The notes: generated by a model from the letters alone, not told the origin. 64,000 nt of DNA from an uncultured Bacteroidota bacterium (GCA_903938445.1 CAJADG010000052.1:1-64000), one strand, 5' to 3'; shown: positions 30,901-38,917, numbered from the stretch's first letter. Made by a program: numbers and translations.

Positions 30901-31781
30901 ACAATACATTCACTTATTTTCCCATACAAACTGTTTCTTTAAATGTTCCTGCAAGTAGCCCTTCACCAACTCCTGGACCTTCAACCTATGTAGCTGGTGA
31001 CACTGGCCGTATTTATGCATTGAATTTAAATATACCTCAGGCAGGTGATTACATAGTTATTTTCAGAAGTGATAGTGCCTCCATATTTAGAAACAATGGA
31101 GCACCCGATCCAACCTACCCTTTAGGACCTAACCATATTATAAGTTTTACTGGCAATAGTGCAATGCCTACGACAGCTAATCCGAATGCAAATTTTCAAA
31201 ATTATTTTTATTTCTTTTACAATATGCAAGTGAGTTCAACTGATTGTATGAGCGCTGCAACACTTGTTAATGTTACAACAAACAGCAAACCTACCATAAC
31301 ACAAAGTGGGGATAGTCTTATCAGTTCAGTGGGTAGCGGATATCAATGGTATATGAATGATTCATTGATTAATGGCGCCACAAAACAATCTTATAAGCCT
31401 TTGAGAAATGCGATGTATAAGGTAGCTACGATAACGATTGCGGGAGATTGTCAAAATATATCAGATAATAAACTAATTTTGGTAACGGATATTGCTGAAG
31501 CGAGTGCTAAAGAAATAAACCTTAAGATTACATCTGACGATTATGTCGAAAACATCATTAAAGGAAATTCATTTTACATTCAATTTAGTAATATTCAAAC
31601 CCAAAAAATTTCATTAGAAATAATAAATTCAATGGGTAATAAGGTTTTCCAAAAAGAAAACTTAATAAACCAACAGGCTCCGCAGCATATTTCTATTGAT
31701 AGCTTGACTACAGGTATTTACTTTGTTAAAATCTATGCTAACAATAAAGTGTATGTCCAAAGAGTTTTTATTACTAATTAA
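27996..31781 (+). CDS. Subtilisin-like (S8) secreted protease with GEVED domain and type IX sorting signal
   Basis: 1261 aa. Signal peptide ending SNGVAQ. Peptidase S8 domain with the catalytic triad: Asp in IGVWDEGSPRLSHF (about residue 122), His in DHPTHVAGIIM (about 151) and Ser in LSGTSMAAPGAAG (about 374). A P/jelly-roll-like region follows, then a GEVED domain (FIDFNNNGKFDSTENV ... GETQDYTLKI), CARDB-like and Ig-like repeats, and a C-terminal type A sorting domain (ISLEIINSMGNKVFQKENL, TTGIYFVKIYANNKVYVQRVFITN). It should be exported by Sec, crossed through the type IX system and processed by PorU, whose gene is in this window. Likely an extracellular degradative protease; substrate unknown. 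Confidence 0.93.
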   Translation: MQKSFFTFILSAFIISNGVAQSETKSFVLNNSARSFETNSRASFSEAVIKSKEKGWPLQYKSRNNQTVNLVGIDLYGQPIYLTTYQDPVQAITINANQLWNGGSSGLNLSGSTDSITNRIGVWDEGSPRLSHFELNGKITVKDNSTKVSDHPTHVAGIIMAKGYNPLAKGMSYGIKGAYAYDWNNDASEMAAAAANGLLFSNHSYGTVCGWDYNSDSSRWEFSGRWNEKEDYKFGLYNESAQIYDSIAYNAPYYLIVKSSGNNRTSNGPAVGQTYWRRDQNGKLYNAGNRPDSLSSNNTYDVIPTDANAKNILTVGAISPISAGYLKTADATMTSFSSWGPTDDGRIKPDIVTDGLSVYSSISTNDSSYAYLSGTSMAAPGAAGSLLLLQELSQRLTPNKFIKAATIKALAIHTANEAGANPGPDYKFGWGVLNDAEAANVLNNALTSNNNSNSVDLVYENNLQNGQTYNLNVIASGIKPLKATVVWTDVKGNPTNVLNDTTHQLVNDLDLVIKKGATIYYPWTLNRSAPDNPAVRGINSIDNVEKVEIDSTLIGNAYTISVNHKGTLARGQQSYSLIVSGAGGIAYCTSSATSNAGTRMDSVSFNNIQYTNNSSNQYIDNTNLFINGEPGGNIPVFIKLGSTDATNNTRFVKIFIDFNNNGKFDSTENVLTSSELTNGNYISTISLPSNLAIGKLFKFRVVVMETSISSNVNACGSYTIGETQDYTLKINSASNDLQVSDIINPTAGVCKKAVQYVTIKLVNNGSTNQSNIPVSLIVKKGNVTILNINETFTGRLNGFENMTYTFQKPISIDANTSYIITASVNINNDQQPSNNSLTTTIVSAAEIAAPQGTAVICNGVMRLNVSNPTSGSNYYWYDSSNLYNPIVIGNSVGASNSSNKVYVAQGYQATLPPLTNTSLNGGGGYNVFSGSFMKINTTQALTLETTKLYSSYPGKVDFILGTLGTFNSDNTFTYFPIQTVSLNVPASSPSPTPGPSTYVAGDTGRIYALNLNIPQAGDYIVIFRSDSASIFRNNGAPDPTYPLGPNHIISFTGNSAMPTTANPNANFQNYFYFFYNMQVSSTDCMSAATLVNVTTNSKPTITQSGDSLISSVGSGYQWYMNDSLINGATKQSYKPLRNAMYKVATITIAGDCQNISDNKLILVTDIAEASAKEINLKITSDDYVENIIKGNSFYIQFSNIQTQKISLEIINSMGNKVFQKENLINQQAPQHISIDSLTTGIYFVKIYANNKVYVQRVFITN

Positions 31782-31794
31782 TTAAACATTGGTT

Positions 31795-32523
31795 ATGGCA
31801 CTTGAATGGGTGGAAGGAGTAATTACTAAAATTGAAAATGAAACTCCCAATACAAAAAGATTTTATTTCGAAATTCCAAGTCTTGAAAAATTTGACTTTA
31901 TTCCTGGTCAATTTGTAACATTAGACTTGCCAATTCATGAGCAAAAAAATAAAAGATGGAGAAGTTATTCAATTTCTTCTGCTCCTAACGGAACAAATAC
32001 ATTTGAATTAGTAATTGTCCATTTAGAAGGGGGTTTAGGAACTACTTACTTATTTAACGAAGTAACTGTGGGTTCAAAAATTACGCTTAGAGGTCCTCAA
32101 GGTGTGTTTACATTACCAAAGAACTTTGACAGCGATGTTTATTTTATTTGTACAGGAACTGGTATCGCACCTTTCCGTTCTATGATCACCTATATTCACG
32201 AAAATAAAATTGCACATAACAATATTCACTTAATTTTTGGATGTCGCAAATTCGAGGATGGCTTATATATTGATGAATTAAAAGCTTTAGAGGCGAAAGA
32301 GCCAGGCTTCCATTTTCATCCTTGTTACTCTAGAGAAACTGAAGTGCCTACAGGATCACATAGCGGCTATGTACACCCTGTATACCAAGAATTATTAAAG
32401 CATAATAAAGAAACTGCACATGTTTGGTTATGTGGCTGGAAAGCAATGATTGATGATGCACGAAAAAACATGACAGAGTTAGGCTTGGACAAAAAACAAG
32501 TTCACTTTGAATCTTTCGGATAG
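31795..32523 (+). CDS. Ferredoxin-NADP(+) reductase-like FAD oxidoreductase
   Basis: About 242 aa. FNR superfamily: FAD-binding barrel with the RxYS motif (KRWRSYSISSAPNG), then LEGGLGTTYLF. The NAD(P) domain has YFICTGTGIAPFRSMI, LIFGCRKFEDGLYIDEL, and the pyridine-binding end HVWLCGWKAMIDDARKNMTELG. The chain ends near that region, so there is no fused ferredoxin domain and the redox partner is separate. The track ORF begins at TTG 31789; the ATG at 31795 (MALEWVEGVITK) is preferred. It lies 13 bp after the protease gene, possibly by chance co-transcription. A clear terminator follows. Confidence 0.9.
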   Translation: MALEWVEGVITKIENETPNTKRFYFEIPSLEKFDFIPGQFVTLDLPIHEQKNKRWRSYSISSAPNGTNTFELVIVHLEGGLGTTYLFNEVTVGSKITLRGPQGVFTLPKNFDSDVYFICTGTGIAPFRSMITYIHENKIAHNNIHLIFGCRKFEDGLYIDELKALEAKEPGFHFHPCYSRETEVPTGSHSGYVHPVYQELLKHNKETAHVWLCGWKAMIDDARKNMTELGLDKKQVHFESFG

Positions 32524-32543
32524 TCCAACTGCATTGAAATATT

Positions 32544-32572
32544 TAAAAGCCTCGATTTATCGGGGCTTTTTT
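32544..32572 (+). terminator. Intrinsic terminator after the oxidoreductase gene
   Basis: AAAAGCCtCGA-TTTA-TCGgGGCTTTTTT forms a strong stem with a T-run, about 20 bp after the stop codon. Confidence 0.88.
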
Positions 32573-32597
32573 AATGTCTTAACATACTTATTTCTAG

Positions 32598-32817
32598 ACG
32601 CGCAATTTAGTGATATATAAAATGGCTTCATGAAACCAATTTCTTCTCTGCTCACCATTTACGCTAAAAATGAAATCTAGCATCTAAAATTGCGAACTCG
32701 CTTCGCTCAGACATGCGCAATTTATTAACGATGCTATCTCTCATTTTCTTAACGCTATGGCTCGGAGTTCAGAAATTTGTTTCATTGCGCCTTTTATTAT
32801 CCCACTATATAAGTCGT
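32598..32817. repeat. Large imperfect palindrome, MITE-like
   Basis: The left arm (about 32606-32684) and the reverse complement of the right arm (about 32730-32808) align along their whole length at roughly three quarters identity by eye, with perfect blocks TAGCATC/GATGCTA (32678-32684 and 32730-32736) and AAATTGCG/CGCAATTT (32687-32694 and 32716-32723). The centre GAACTCGCTTCGCTCAGACATG forms the loop. GCGCAATTT occurs as a direct repeat at 32600 and 32715. The structure suggests a miniature inverted-repeat element or a long structured RNA; no coding potential. Confidence 0.6.
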
Positions 32818-32822
32818 AACAT

Positions 32823-32852
32823 AAAAAATTCCGAAACGGTTGCTTCGGGATT
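32823..32852 (-). terminator. Intrinsic terminator of glyS
   Basis: On the minus strand AATCCCGAA-GCAACCGT-TTCGGAAT (one G-U pair) is followed by TTTTTTA, about 24 bp after the glyS stop. Confidence 0.75.
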
Positions 32853-32875
32853 AAGTATTCAAAAATAATTAATAA

Positions 32876-34324
32876 CTAGTTGATTGCATCTAGCACTAAT
32901 GATTTTACTTTACTCATCGGAATACGCTCCTGTGTCATAGAATCACGATGACGAATGGTAACGGTACCATCCTCCTTAGTTTGATGATCAATCGTTACGC
33001 AGAAAGGAGTCCCAATGGCATCCTGACGACGATATCTTTTACCGATAGCATCTTTTTCTTCATAAAAGCAATGAAACGATTTCTTACATTCGTCCATTAA
33101 TTCTTTTGCCAATTCTGGCAAACCATCTTTTTTAGTTAATGGTAAAATAGCTAATTTATTAGGTGCAATTCTTGCAGGCAAATGCAAAACCACTCTTGAA
33201 TCGGTAGTACCGTCTTCCTTATTAATAGTTTCTTCTTCATATGAATTAGACAAGATTAACAAGAACATTCTATCCAAACCAATAGAAGTTTCAATTACAT
33301 AAGGAATATAATGCTGATTAATTTCAGTGTCAAAGTATTGCATTTTCTTTTTGCTAAACTCCTGATGACGACTCAAATCAAAATCAGTTCTTGAGTGAAT
33401 GCCCTCTACTTCTTTAAAGCCAAATGGAAATTCATATTCTATATCCAAAGCAGCATCCGCGTAGTGTGCTAATTTAACGTGGTCATGAAAACGATATTTG
33501 TCAGCAGCAATACCCAAACTTAAATGCCACTTCATACGTTCATTCTTCCAGTGCTCATACCATTCTTTTTGCGTTCCTGGCTTAATGAAAAATTGCATTT
33601 CCATTTGCTCAAACTCTCTCATTCTAAAGATAAACTGACGGGCTACAATTTCATTTCTGAATGCTTTACCAGTTTGTGCAATACCAAAAGGAATTTTCAT
33701 CCTAGCAGTCTTTTGCACATTCAAAAAGTTCACAAAAATACCTTGTGCCGTTTCTGGTCTTAAATAAATAGTACTTGCCTCATCTGTTACAGAACCTAAT
33801 TCAGTAGAGAACATTAAATTAAATTGACGAATCTCCGTCCAGTTACCTGTTCCACTAACACTACAATGAATTTTATGGTCGTCAATTAATTTTTTTAAAC
33901 CAACATAGTCATCATTCGCCAATAAGGCATCCATATCAGCAATTAATTGATCGGCTCCCACTTGATCTCCTTTTTCGATCATTTTTTCAGCATGACCTTC
34001 AATTAAATGATCAACTCGATATCTTTTTTTACTGTCTTTATTATCTATTAAAGGGTCGCTAAAACTATCTACGTGTCCGCTTGCCTTCCAAGTAGTAGGA
34101 TGCATGAAAATAGCCGCATCGATACCAACTATATTTTCATTCATTTGTGTCATGGAATTCCACCAATAATCACGAATGTTCTTCTTTAATTGAGCACCAT
34201 AAGGACCGTAATCATAAACCGCACTAAGTCCATCGTAAATTTCACTACTAGGAAATACGAAACCATATTCCTTAGCATGGGAAATAATTGCTTGTAATGT
34301 ATTGTCTGTTGGGTTCTTACTCAT
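32876..34324 (-). CDS. glyS: Glycine--tRNA ligase (single-chain, dimeric type)
   Basis: 482 aa class II synthetase charging tRNA-Gly, of the single-polypeptide type (GlyQS/eukaryal-like) rather than the alpha/beta form. Motifs: AIISHAKEYGFVFPSSEIYDGLSAVYDYGPYG at the start, YLRPETAQGIFVNFLNVQKTARMKIPFGIAQTGKAFRNEI (motif 2 region), EQMEMQFFIKPG, IETSIGLDRMFLLIL (motif 3 region) and a C-terminal anticodon-binding domain (IAPNKLAILPL ... GTPFCVTIDHQT). The track ORF starts at TTG 34333; ATG 34322-34324 (MSKNPTDNTL) is used. Last gene of an apparent dtd-mazG-glyS operon, 26 bp after the mazG-like gene. Confidence 0.95.
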   Translation of the reverse strand: MSKNPTDNTLQAIISHAKEYGFVFPSSEIYDGLSAVYDYGPYGAQLKKNIRDYWWNSMTQMNENIVGIDAAIFMHPTTWKASGHVDSFSDPLIDNKDSKKRYRVDHLIEGHAEKMIEKGDQVGADQLIADMDALLANDDYVGLKKLIDDHKIHCSVSGTGNWTEIRQFNLMFSTELGSVTDEASTIYLRPETAQGIFVNFLNVQKTARMKIPFGIAQTGKAFRNEIVARQFIFRMREFEQMEMQFFIKPGTQKEWYEHWKNERMKWHLSLGIAADKYRFHDHVKLAHYADAALDIEYEFPFGFKEVEGIHSRTDFDLSRHQEFSKKKMQYFDTEINQHYIPYVIETSIGLDRMFLLILSNSYEEETINKEDGTTDSRVVLHLPARIAPNKLAILPLTKKDGLPELAKELMDECKKSFHCFYEEKDAIGKRYRRQDAIGTPFCVTIDHQTKEDGTVTIRHRDSMTQERIPMSKVKSLVLDAIN

Positions 34325-34350
34325 AGTTGGCAAAGATACGTAGTAATCAA

Positions 34351-34692
34351 TTATCGGTGTAATTTTTCATTATTTTGATGTCTTGTTGCATCTCTACTAG
34401 TTTTCTTCTGTAAATTTTTCTCTAAGGCCGTCGCTAAATCAATTCCAGTTTGATTGGCCAAGCATATTAGAACAAACAACACATCGGCCATCTCATCCGC
34501 TAACAACAAATCTTCTTCTTTATTTTTAAAGGATTGATCTCCATATTTTCGAACCATTATTCTTGACAATTCCCCCACTTCTTCCATTAATACTCCAAGA
34601 TTGGTTAGCTCACTAAAATATTTTACGCCCACTGTTTTTATCCACTGATCCACCTGTTCCTGAGCTTGTTGAATGGTTGTATTATTTGACAT
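34351..34692 (-). CDS. MazG-like nucleotide pyrophosphohydrolase
   Basis: 113 aa all-alpha NTP pyrophosphatase of the MazG superfamily. Metal-binding pattern: LMEEVGELSRIM (ExxE type) and LADEMADVLFVLICLAN (ExxD type), the two motifs that hold Mg2+ over the nucleotide triphosphate. Single-domain and short, like the small house-cleaning members (YpjD/RS21-C6 type). It lies between dtd and glyS with 45- and 26-bp gaps, likely the same transcript. The nucleotide substrate is not predictable. Confidence 0.9.
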   Translation of the reverse strand: MSNNTTIQQAQEQVDQWIKTVGVKYFSELTNLGVLMEEVGELSRIMVRKYGDQSFKNKEEDLLLADEMADVLFVLICLANQTGIDLATALEKNLQKKTSRDATRHQNNEKLHR

Positions 34693-34737
34693 TTATTGTT
34701 TGTTAACTTGTTTTAAGAAATGTAATTGCTTCTCCCT

Positions 34738-35190
34738 TTATTCTTTGTTTTTTGAATCAATAGTAATGGTTACAGGTCCATCATTTATCAAAGCCACTTT
34801 CATATCCGCACCAAACTTACCTGTTTGTATTAGAGCTCCTAAATCCTGTTGTAATTGCGTAATCATTTTTTCATAAAGTGGCACCGAAATATCTGGTTTT
34901 GCTGCAGCGATATAGGAAGGCCTATTTCCTTTTTTGGTAGAGGCGTGTAAAGTGAATTGACTTACTAATAAAATGGAGCCGCCAATCTCCAATACGCTTT
35001 TGTTCATTACTCCTTGCTCGTCCTCAAAAATACGCATGTTCACAATTTTATTGGAAAGCCATTCGATATCGGCTTGGTCATCCTCATTTACAATTCCCAC
35101 CAATACCATTAAACCCTTTTGAATTTGGCCAACAATTGCCCCATCTACGGTTACACTTGCCTCCAAAACCCTTTGAATTACCACTCTCAT
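34738..35190 (-). CDS. dtd: D-aminoacyl-tRNA deacylase
   Basis: 150 aa. Removes D-amino acids (and glycine from tRNA-Ala) mistakenly attached to tRNA. The two cross-subunit active-site motifs are present: LLVSQFTLHAST (SQFTL) and LINDGPVTITID (NxGPVT). The N-terminus MRVVIQRVLEASVTVDG is canonical. First gene of dtd-mazG-glyS, so a proofreading enzyme is transcribed with the synthetase most relevant to it, since Dtd also clears mischarged glycine; that functional reading is inference. Divergent from the flippase gene across 67 bp. Confidence 0.96.
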   Translation of the reverse strand: MRVVIQRVLEASVTVDGAIVGQIQKGLMVLVGIVNEDDQADIEWLSNKIVNMRIFEDEQGVMNKSVLEIGGSILLVSQFTLHASTKKGNRPSYIAAAKPDISVPLYEKMITQLQQDLGALIQTGKFGADMKVALINDGPVTITIDSKNKE

Positions 35191-35257
35191 ACATTCGATT
35201 TTACTACATGAAGATAAACAAAACTATTTTCACTAATTTAGCTGTAATTTCAATCCC

Positions 35258-36742
35258 TTGAGTAGTATAAAAAAATTAGCAAGCCAAACAGCATGGTATG
35301 GACTTAGTTCCATAGCAGCTAGGTTTATTAGCTATTTATTAACCCCTTATTTAACCCTAAAACTTACCGAGGCTGCCTACGGGGAACAGGCAATTGTATA
35401 CTCTTTTATTCCATTTTTAAATGTAATTGTTACCCATGGCATGGAAACTGCTTATTTCCGATTTGGGTCTAAAGACAACGAAGAAAAAATTTATCATACT
35501 AGTAGTTTTTCAATGATTATGGTAACTGGGTTCGTCGTAGCCTGTTTATTAATTTGGGGAGGCCCCATTTCCAACTTATTGCAAATTAATTTACACCCTG
35601 AATATATAAAATTAGTAGCCTGGGTGGTTGCTTTAGATGCATTAACTACCATCCCATTTTCAAGATTAAGGTTAGAAGGCAGGCCTAAAAAATATGCATT
35701 TATAAAAGTGGGTGGCATTCTCATTAATATTTTGGCTACCTATACATTGATTAGTATTTTGCCAAGCTATGCTAATTCGCATCCCGAAAGTTTTATTGCA
35801 AAATTATATGTTAAAGGTTTTGAAGTTGGTTATATATTAATTGCGAATGTTTTACAAAATGTTTTTGTATTACTGCTATTGCAAAAAGAAATCCGATCAC
35901 TTCGTTTTAATATTGATTTTAAATTATGGAGTCAAATGATGGTATATGCCCTGCCACTGATATTAGTAGGTTTTGGTGGAATGATCAATGAAACCATGGA
36001 TCGTATTATGATTGGCTGGTGGGCAAATGGTGGTAGCGAAGAAGCTAATAAATCATTGGTGGGGATTTATAGTGCTTGTTACAAATTAGCTATCTTAATA
36101 ACCATTTCAATACAGGCTTTTAGAATGGGTGCCGAGCCATTCTTTTTTAAACAAGCACAGTCAGATAATGCGCAAAAAACTTATGCTAGAGTGATGAAAT
36201 TTTTTGTAATCACACTTTGTGTTATGTTCCTAGGCGTAGTGTTGTTTTTAGATATTTGGAAGGAATTTATTCGTAATCCAAAAATGTATGAGGGCTTACG
36301 TGTTGTGCCTATTTTGTTAATGGCCAATATGTTTTTAGGTGTTTATTATAATTTAAGTATTTGGTATAAACTAAGCAATAAAACCATGGCTGGTGCTTGG
36401 ATCACATTATTAGGCGCGTTCATCACCATTGTTATTAATTATTTATTGATTCCTCGATATGGCTATATGGCAAGCGCTTGGGCAACTTTCCTTTGCTATG
36501 GTACCATGATGGTAGTAAGTTATAAATGGGGCCAGAAGGTGTATTATATTCCTTATGCCACTAAAAAATTGATTGCCTATTTTGTAATTGCACTTATCAT
36601 TTACAGCATCAATTTATTGATACTTTGGATCTCCTCTAATAAAGCGTTTAATTATTTATTTGCAAGTATTATGCTAGTAGGATTTATTGCCTTTGTGGCA
36701 AGAATTGAAAAGAAAGAATTAAAATCTATTTTTAATAAATAA
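35258..36742 (+). CDS. Polysaccharide/lipid flippase of the MOP superfamily (Wzx/MurJ-like), TTG start
   Basis: 494 aa with about 12-14 hydrophobic helices, opening SSIKKLASQTAWYGLSSIAARFISYLLTPYLT, typical of the oligosaccharide flippase/PST family that moves lipid-linked sugars across the inner membrane. Conserved stretches include LPLILVGFGGMINETMDRIMIGWW and the ISIQAFRMGAEPFFFKQA segment. No ATG is available near the expected N-terminus: the next Met is about residue 61, inside the transporter, so translation must begin at TTG 35258. No glycosyltransferases adjoin it, so the sugar lipid is unknown. fRMsr-like gene follows after 5 bp. Confidence 0.87.
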   Translation: MSSIKKLASQTAWYGLSSIAARFISYLLTPYLTLKLTEAAYGEQAIVYSFIPFLNVIVTHGMETAYFRFGSKDNEEKIYHTSSFSMIMVTGFVVACLLIWGGPISNLLQINLHPEYIKLVAWVVALDALTTIPFSRLRLEGRPKKYAFIKVGGILINILATYTLISILPSYANSHPESFIAKLYVKGFEVGYILIANVLQNVFVLLLLQKEIRSLRFNIDFKLWSQMMVYALPLILVGFGGMINETMDRIMIGWWANGGSEEANKSLVGIYSACYKLAILITISIQAFRMGAEPFFFKQAQSDNAQKTYARVMKFFVITLCVMFLGVVLFLDIWKEFIRNPKMYEGLRVVPILLMANMFLGVYYNLSIWYKLSNKTMAGAWITLLGAFITIVINYLLIPRYGYMASAWATFLCYGTMMVVSYKWGQKVYYIPYATKKLIAYFVIALIIYSINLLILWISSNKAFNYLFASIMLVGFIAFVARIEKKELKSIFNK

Positions 36743-36747
36743 GAAAC

Positions 36748-37224
36748 ATGGCCGAAGATTTAACGATACAAAAAGGAACTAAGCAGGAACAATACGAATC
36801 TTTGATTCCGCAAATACAAGGATTGCTAATGGGTGAGTCTAATTTAATTGCAAATCTTGCTAATATTAGTGCCGCCCTAAAGGAACAATTCAATTGGTGG
36901 TGGGTTGGTTTTTATTGGATACAGGAGGATGAATTGGTATTAGGTCCTTTTCAGGGTCCAGTGGCTTGCACCAGAATTAAAAAAGGTCGTGGCGTTTGTG
37001 GTGGTGCTTGGGAAAAAGGAGAAACCCTTATCGTTGAAGATGTAGAAAAATTTCCTGGACATATTGCATGCAGTAGTGCTTCCAAATCTGAAATTGTTGT
37101 GCCTGTATATTTTGGTGAAACAATCGTTGGGGTTTTAGATGTTGATAGCGAGCATCTCTCCCATTATGATGAAACAGACAAGTTTTATCTTGAAAAAATA
37201 GTGGCTTTGATCCCGAATAGCTAG
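36748..37224 (+). CDS. Free methionine-(R)-sulfoxide reductase (GAF domain, MsrC-like)
   Basis: 158 aa single GAF domain. It has the fRMsr residues: CTRIKKGRGVCGGAW with two cysteines and GHIACSSASKSEIVVPV with the third, corresponding to the catalytic and resolving cysteines of E. coli MsrC; also NWWWVGFYW and GVLDVDSEHLSHYDETD. It reduces free Met-(R)-sulfoxide using thioredoxin, protecting against oxidation. It begins 5 bp after the flippase stop, so translation may be coupled though no functional link is obvious. Confidence 0.92.
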   Translation: MAEDLTIQKGTKQEQYESLIPQIQGLLMGESNLIANLANISAALKEQFNWWWVGFYWIQEDELVLGPFQGPVACTRIKKGRGVCGGAWEKGETLIVEDVEKFPGHIACSSASKSEIVVPVYFGETIVGVLDVDSEHLSHYDETDKFYLEKIVALIPNS

Positions 37225-37285
37225 CAATGAATGCTATTTACTAAAGCAGGCTTGAAAAAGTAACCGAAAAATTAAAAAAATCAAT

Positions 37286-37293
37286 TAAGTTTG
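37286..37293 (+). promoter_or_regulatory. Promoter -7 element for tRNA-Leu
   Basis: TAAGTTTG matches TAnnTTTG exactly and ends 10 bp before the tRNA 5' end, the same spacing as at tRNA-Ser in this window. Confidence 0.6.
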
Positions 37294-37303
37294 CAACCCC
37301 TAA

Positions 37304-37385
37304 GCGGATGTGGCGAAATTGGCAGACGCACTAGACTTAGGATCTAGCGCCGCGAGGCGTGTGGGTTCGACCCCCTCCATCCGCA
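37304..37385 (+). tRNA. tRNA-Leu (anticodon UAG)
   Basis: 82 nt. Acceptor stem GCGGATG/CATCCGC with discriminator A. Anticodon stem CTAGA/TCTAG encloses CTTAGGA with anticodon TAG. The long variable arm (CGCCGCGAGGCGTG) marks a class II tRNA, here Leu. T arm GGGTTCGACCCCC. CCA is not encoded. Confidence 0.95.
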
Positions 37386-37396
37386 CTAAATACTCA

Positions 37397-37433
37397 TAAA
37401 AAGCCCTTTTCACACTCTGAAGAGGGCTTTTTA
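37397..37433 (+). terminator. Intrinsic terminator of tRNA-Leu
   Basis: AAAAAGCCCTtTTCACACTCTGAAgAGGGCTTTTT: strong stem with T-run about 12 bp after the tRNA. Confidence 0.8.
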
Positions 37434-37467
37434 TTGCGAAAACCTCCCCTTTTTAAGGTTAAAAACT

Positions 37468-37475
37468 TACCTTTG
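37468..37475 (+). promoter_or_regulatory. Promoter -7 element for tig
   Basis: TACCTTTG matches TAnnTTTG exactly, 41 bp upstream of the tig ATG; no clear -33 element. Confidence 0.55.
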
Positions 37476-37516
37476 CCCCCCTTAAACACTACAAAAAAGT
37501 AGAAAATAGCAATATT

Positions 37517-38878
37517 ATGGCAACAGTAAAAAGAAGCAACATTGCACCGTTAAACGACAAATTAACAGTGACTATTACCAAAGAGGATTACTTAAAAGGC
37601 TTTGAAACGAGCTTGAAAAAGTATTCTAAAACAGCTAATATTCCAGGATTTAGAAAAGGAATGGTGCCAGCTGGTTTAATTAAAAAAATGTACGGACAAT
37701 CTGTTTTTCAAGACGAGGTAATTAAGACCGTTGAAAATGAGATGAACCAATATATCGCAAAAGAAAAAATTGAAATTTTCGCACAACCTCTACCTGTAAC
37801 AAATGAATTTCCTGCGATGGATGTAAACAATCCAAGCGACTATGATTTTTCATTCGAAGTAGGTTTAAAGCCATCTTTCACAATTGATACAAAAGGTATT
37901 AAAGCTACAAGATATAAAATTGAGGTTACCGAAGATATGTTGACAGCAGAAGTAGAAAGATTACAAGTGCGTAACGGAAACATGACCGAGCCTGAAGCTG
38001 TTGAAAATGAAGAAAACGTTTTGAATGTAACTTTTACTGAAGCTGATAAAAACGGCGTGGTAGTAGAAGGTGGAATTGCTAAAGACAACTCTTTATTGAT
38101 TAAATACTTTGCAGAAAAAGCAAGAAAGCAATTTATTGGTAAAAAGAATGGAGATGTGGTTACAATTCAATTGAGCAAAGCGTTTGAAGCGAAGGAGTTA
38201 GATATTATAATAGCAGATTTAGGTATTACAAAAGAAGAAGCTGAAAAGTATTTCAATTTAACCATCACTAAAGTTGGTGCGGTTGAAAAAGCGCCTTTAG
38301 ATGAAACTTTATTTACAGTAACCTACCCCAATCAAACCATCACTACGGAAGTTGAATTTAGAGAGGCCATTAAAAAAGATATTGAAGGTTACTATGATCA
38401 ACAATCTCGCAATCAAGTCCACGACCAAATTTATCATGCATTGATTGACAACACTAAGATGGACTTTCCTGCAGATTTCCTAAAGCGTTGGTTACAAACT
38501 GGTGGTGAAAAACAAAGAACTTTAGAAGAAGCAGAAAAAGAATACCCAGTATTTCAAGATCAATTAAAGTGGACTTTAATAAGCACACAATTAATTGCTG
38601 ATCATAAAATTGAAGTGGTTGCCGAAGATTTAAAAGCTTTCGCTAAACAACAATTAATGAGCTATATGGGTGGCCAATTAGGCGCATTAGGTGATAATGA
38701 CCAATGGTTAGAAGACTATGCTGCAAGAATGATGCAAGATAGAAAGTTTGTTGAAGATAGCTACCACCGCATCAGCACTGACAAATTGTTTCAAGCAATC
38801 GAAGGCGATGTAACTGCAAAAGAAGAGAAAATCTCAGCTGAGAAATTTGCTGAAAAATTGCAACATCACCACCACTAA
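37517..38878 (+). CDS. tig: Trigger factor
   Basis: 453 aa ribosome-associated chaperone. The ribosome-binding signature is present in the N-terminal domain (KYSKTANIPGFRKGMVPAGLIKKMYGQ; compare GFRxGKxP). The middle PPIase-like domain is divergent: NVLNVTFTEADKNGVVVEGGIAKDNSLLIKYFAEKARKQFIGKKNGD lacks the usual FKBP core, so prolyl isomerase activity is doubtful. The C-terminal helical arms follow. The chain ends in four native histidines (KLQHHHH). A terminator follows and clpP begins 157 bp later, giving the common tig-clpP-clpX gene order. Confidence 0.93.
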   Translation: MATVKRSNIAPLNDKLTVTITKEDYLKGFETSLKKYSKTANIPGFRKGMVPAGLIKKMYGQSVFQDEVIKTVENEMNQYIAKEKIEIFAQPLPVTNEFPAMDVNNPSDYDFSFEVGLKPSFTIDTKGIKATRYKIEVTEDMLTAEVERLQVRNGNMTEPEAVENEENVLNVTFTEADKNGVVVEGGIAKDNSLLIKYFAEKARKQFIGKKNGDVVTIQLSKAFEAKELDIIIADLGITKEEAEKYFNLTITKVGAVEKAPLDETLFTVTYPNQTITTEVEFREAIKKDIEGYYDQQSRNQVHDQIYHALIDNTKMDFPADFLKRWLQTGGEKQRTLEEAEKEYPVFQDQLKWTLISTQLIADHKIEVVAEDLKAFAKQQLMSYMGGQLGALGDNDQWLEDYAARMMQDRKFVEDSYHRISTDKLFQAIEGDVTAKEEKISAEKFAEKLQHHHH

Positions 38879-38917
38879 TCCAATATTTTGCCCAAAGGGG
38901 CGCTAATTATAATTTTT

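Larger units (their letters stand above)
32524..32875. other. 352-bp gap: two terminators and a large imperfect palindrome
   Basis: Between the convergent oxidoreductase and glyS genes. It holds the plus-strand terminator (32544-32572), a palindrome of about 220 bp (32598-32817) and a minus-strand terminator for glyS (32823-32852). No open reading frame of note. Confidence 0.75.

Noticed and set aside
38864-38878. His-tag or cloning artefact at the end of trigger factor
   Set aside because: It is only four His in continuous native context with natural flanking DNA and terminator; no vector sequence.
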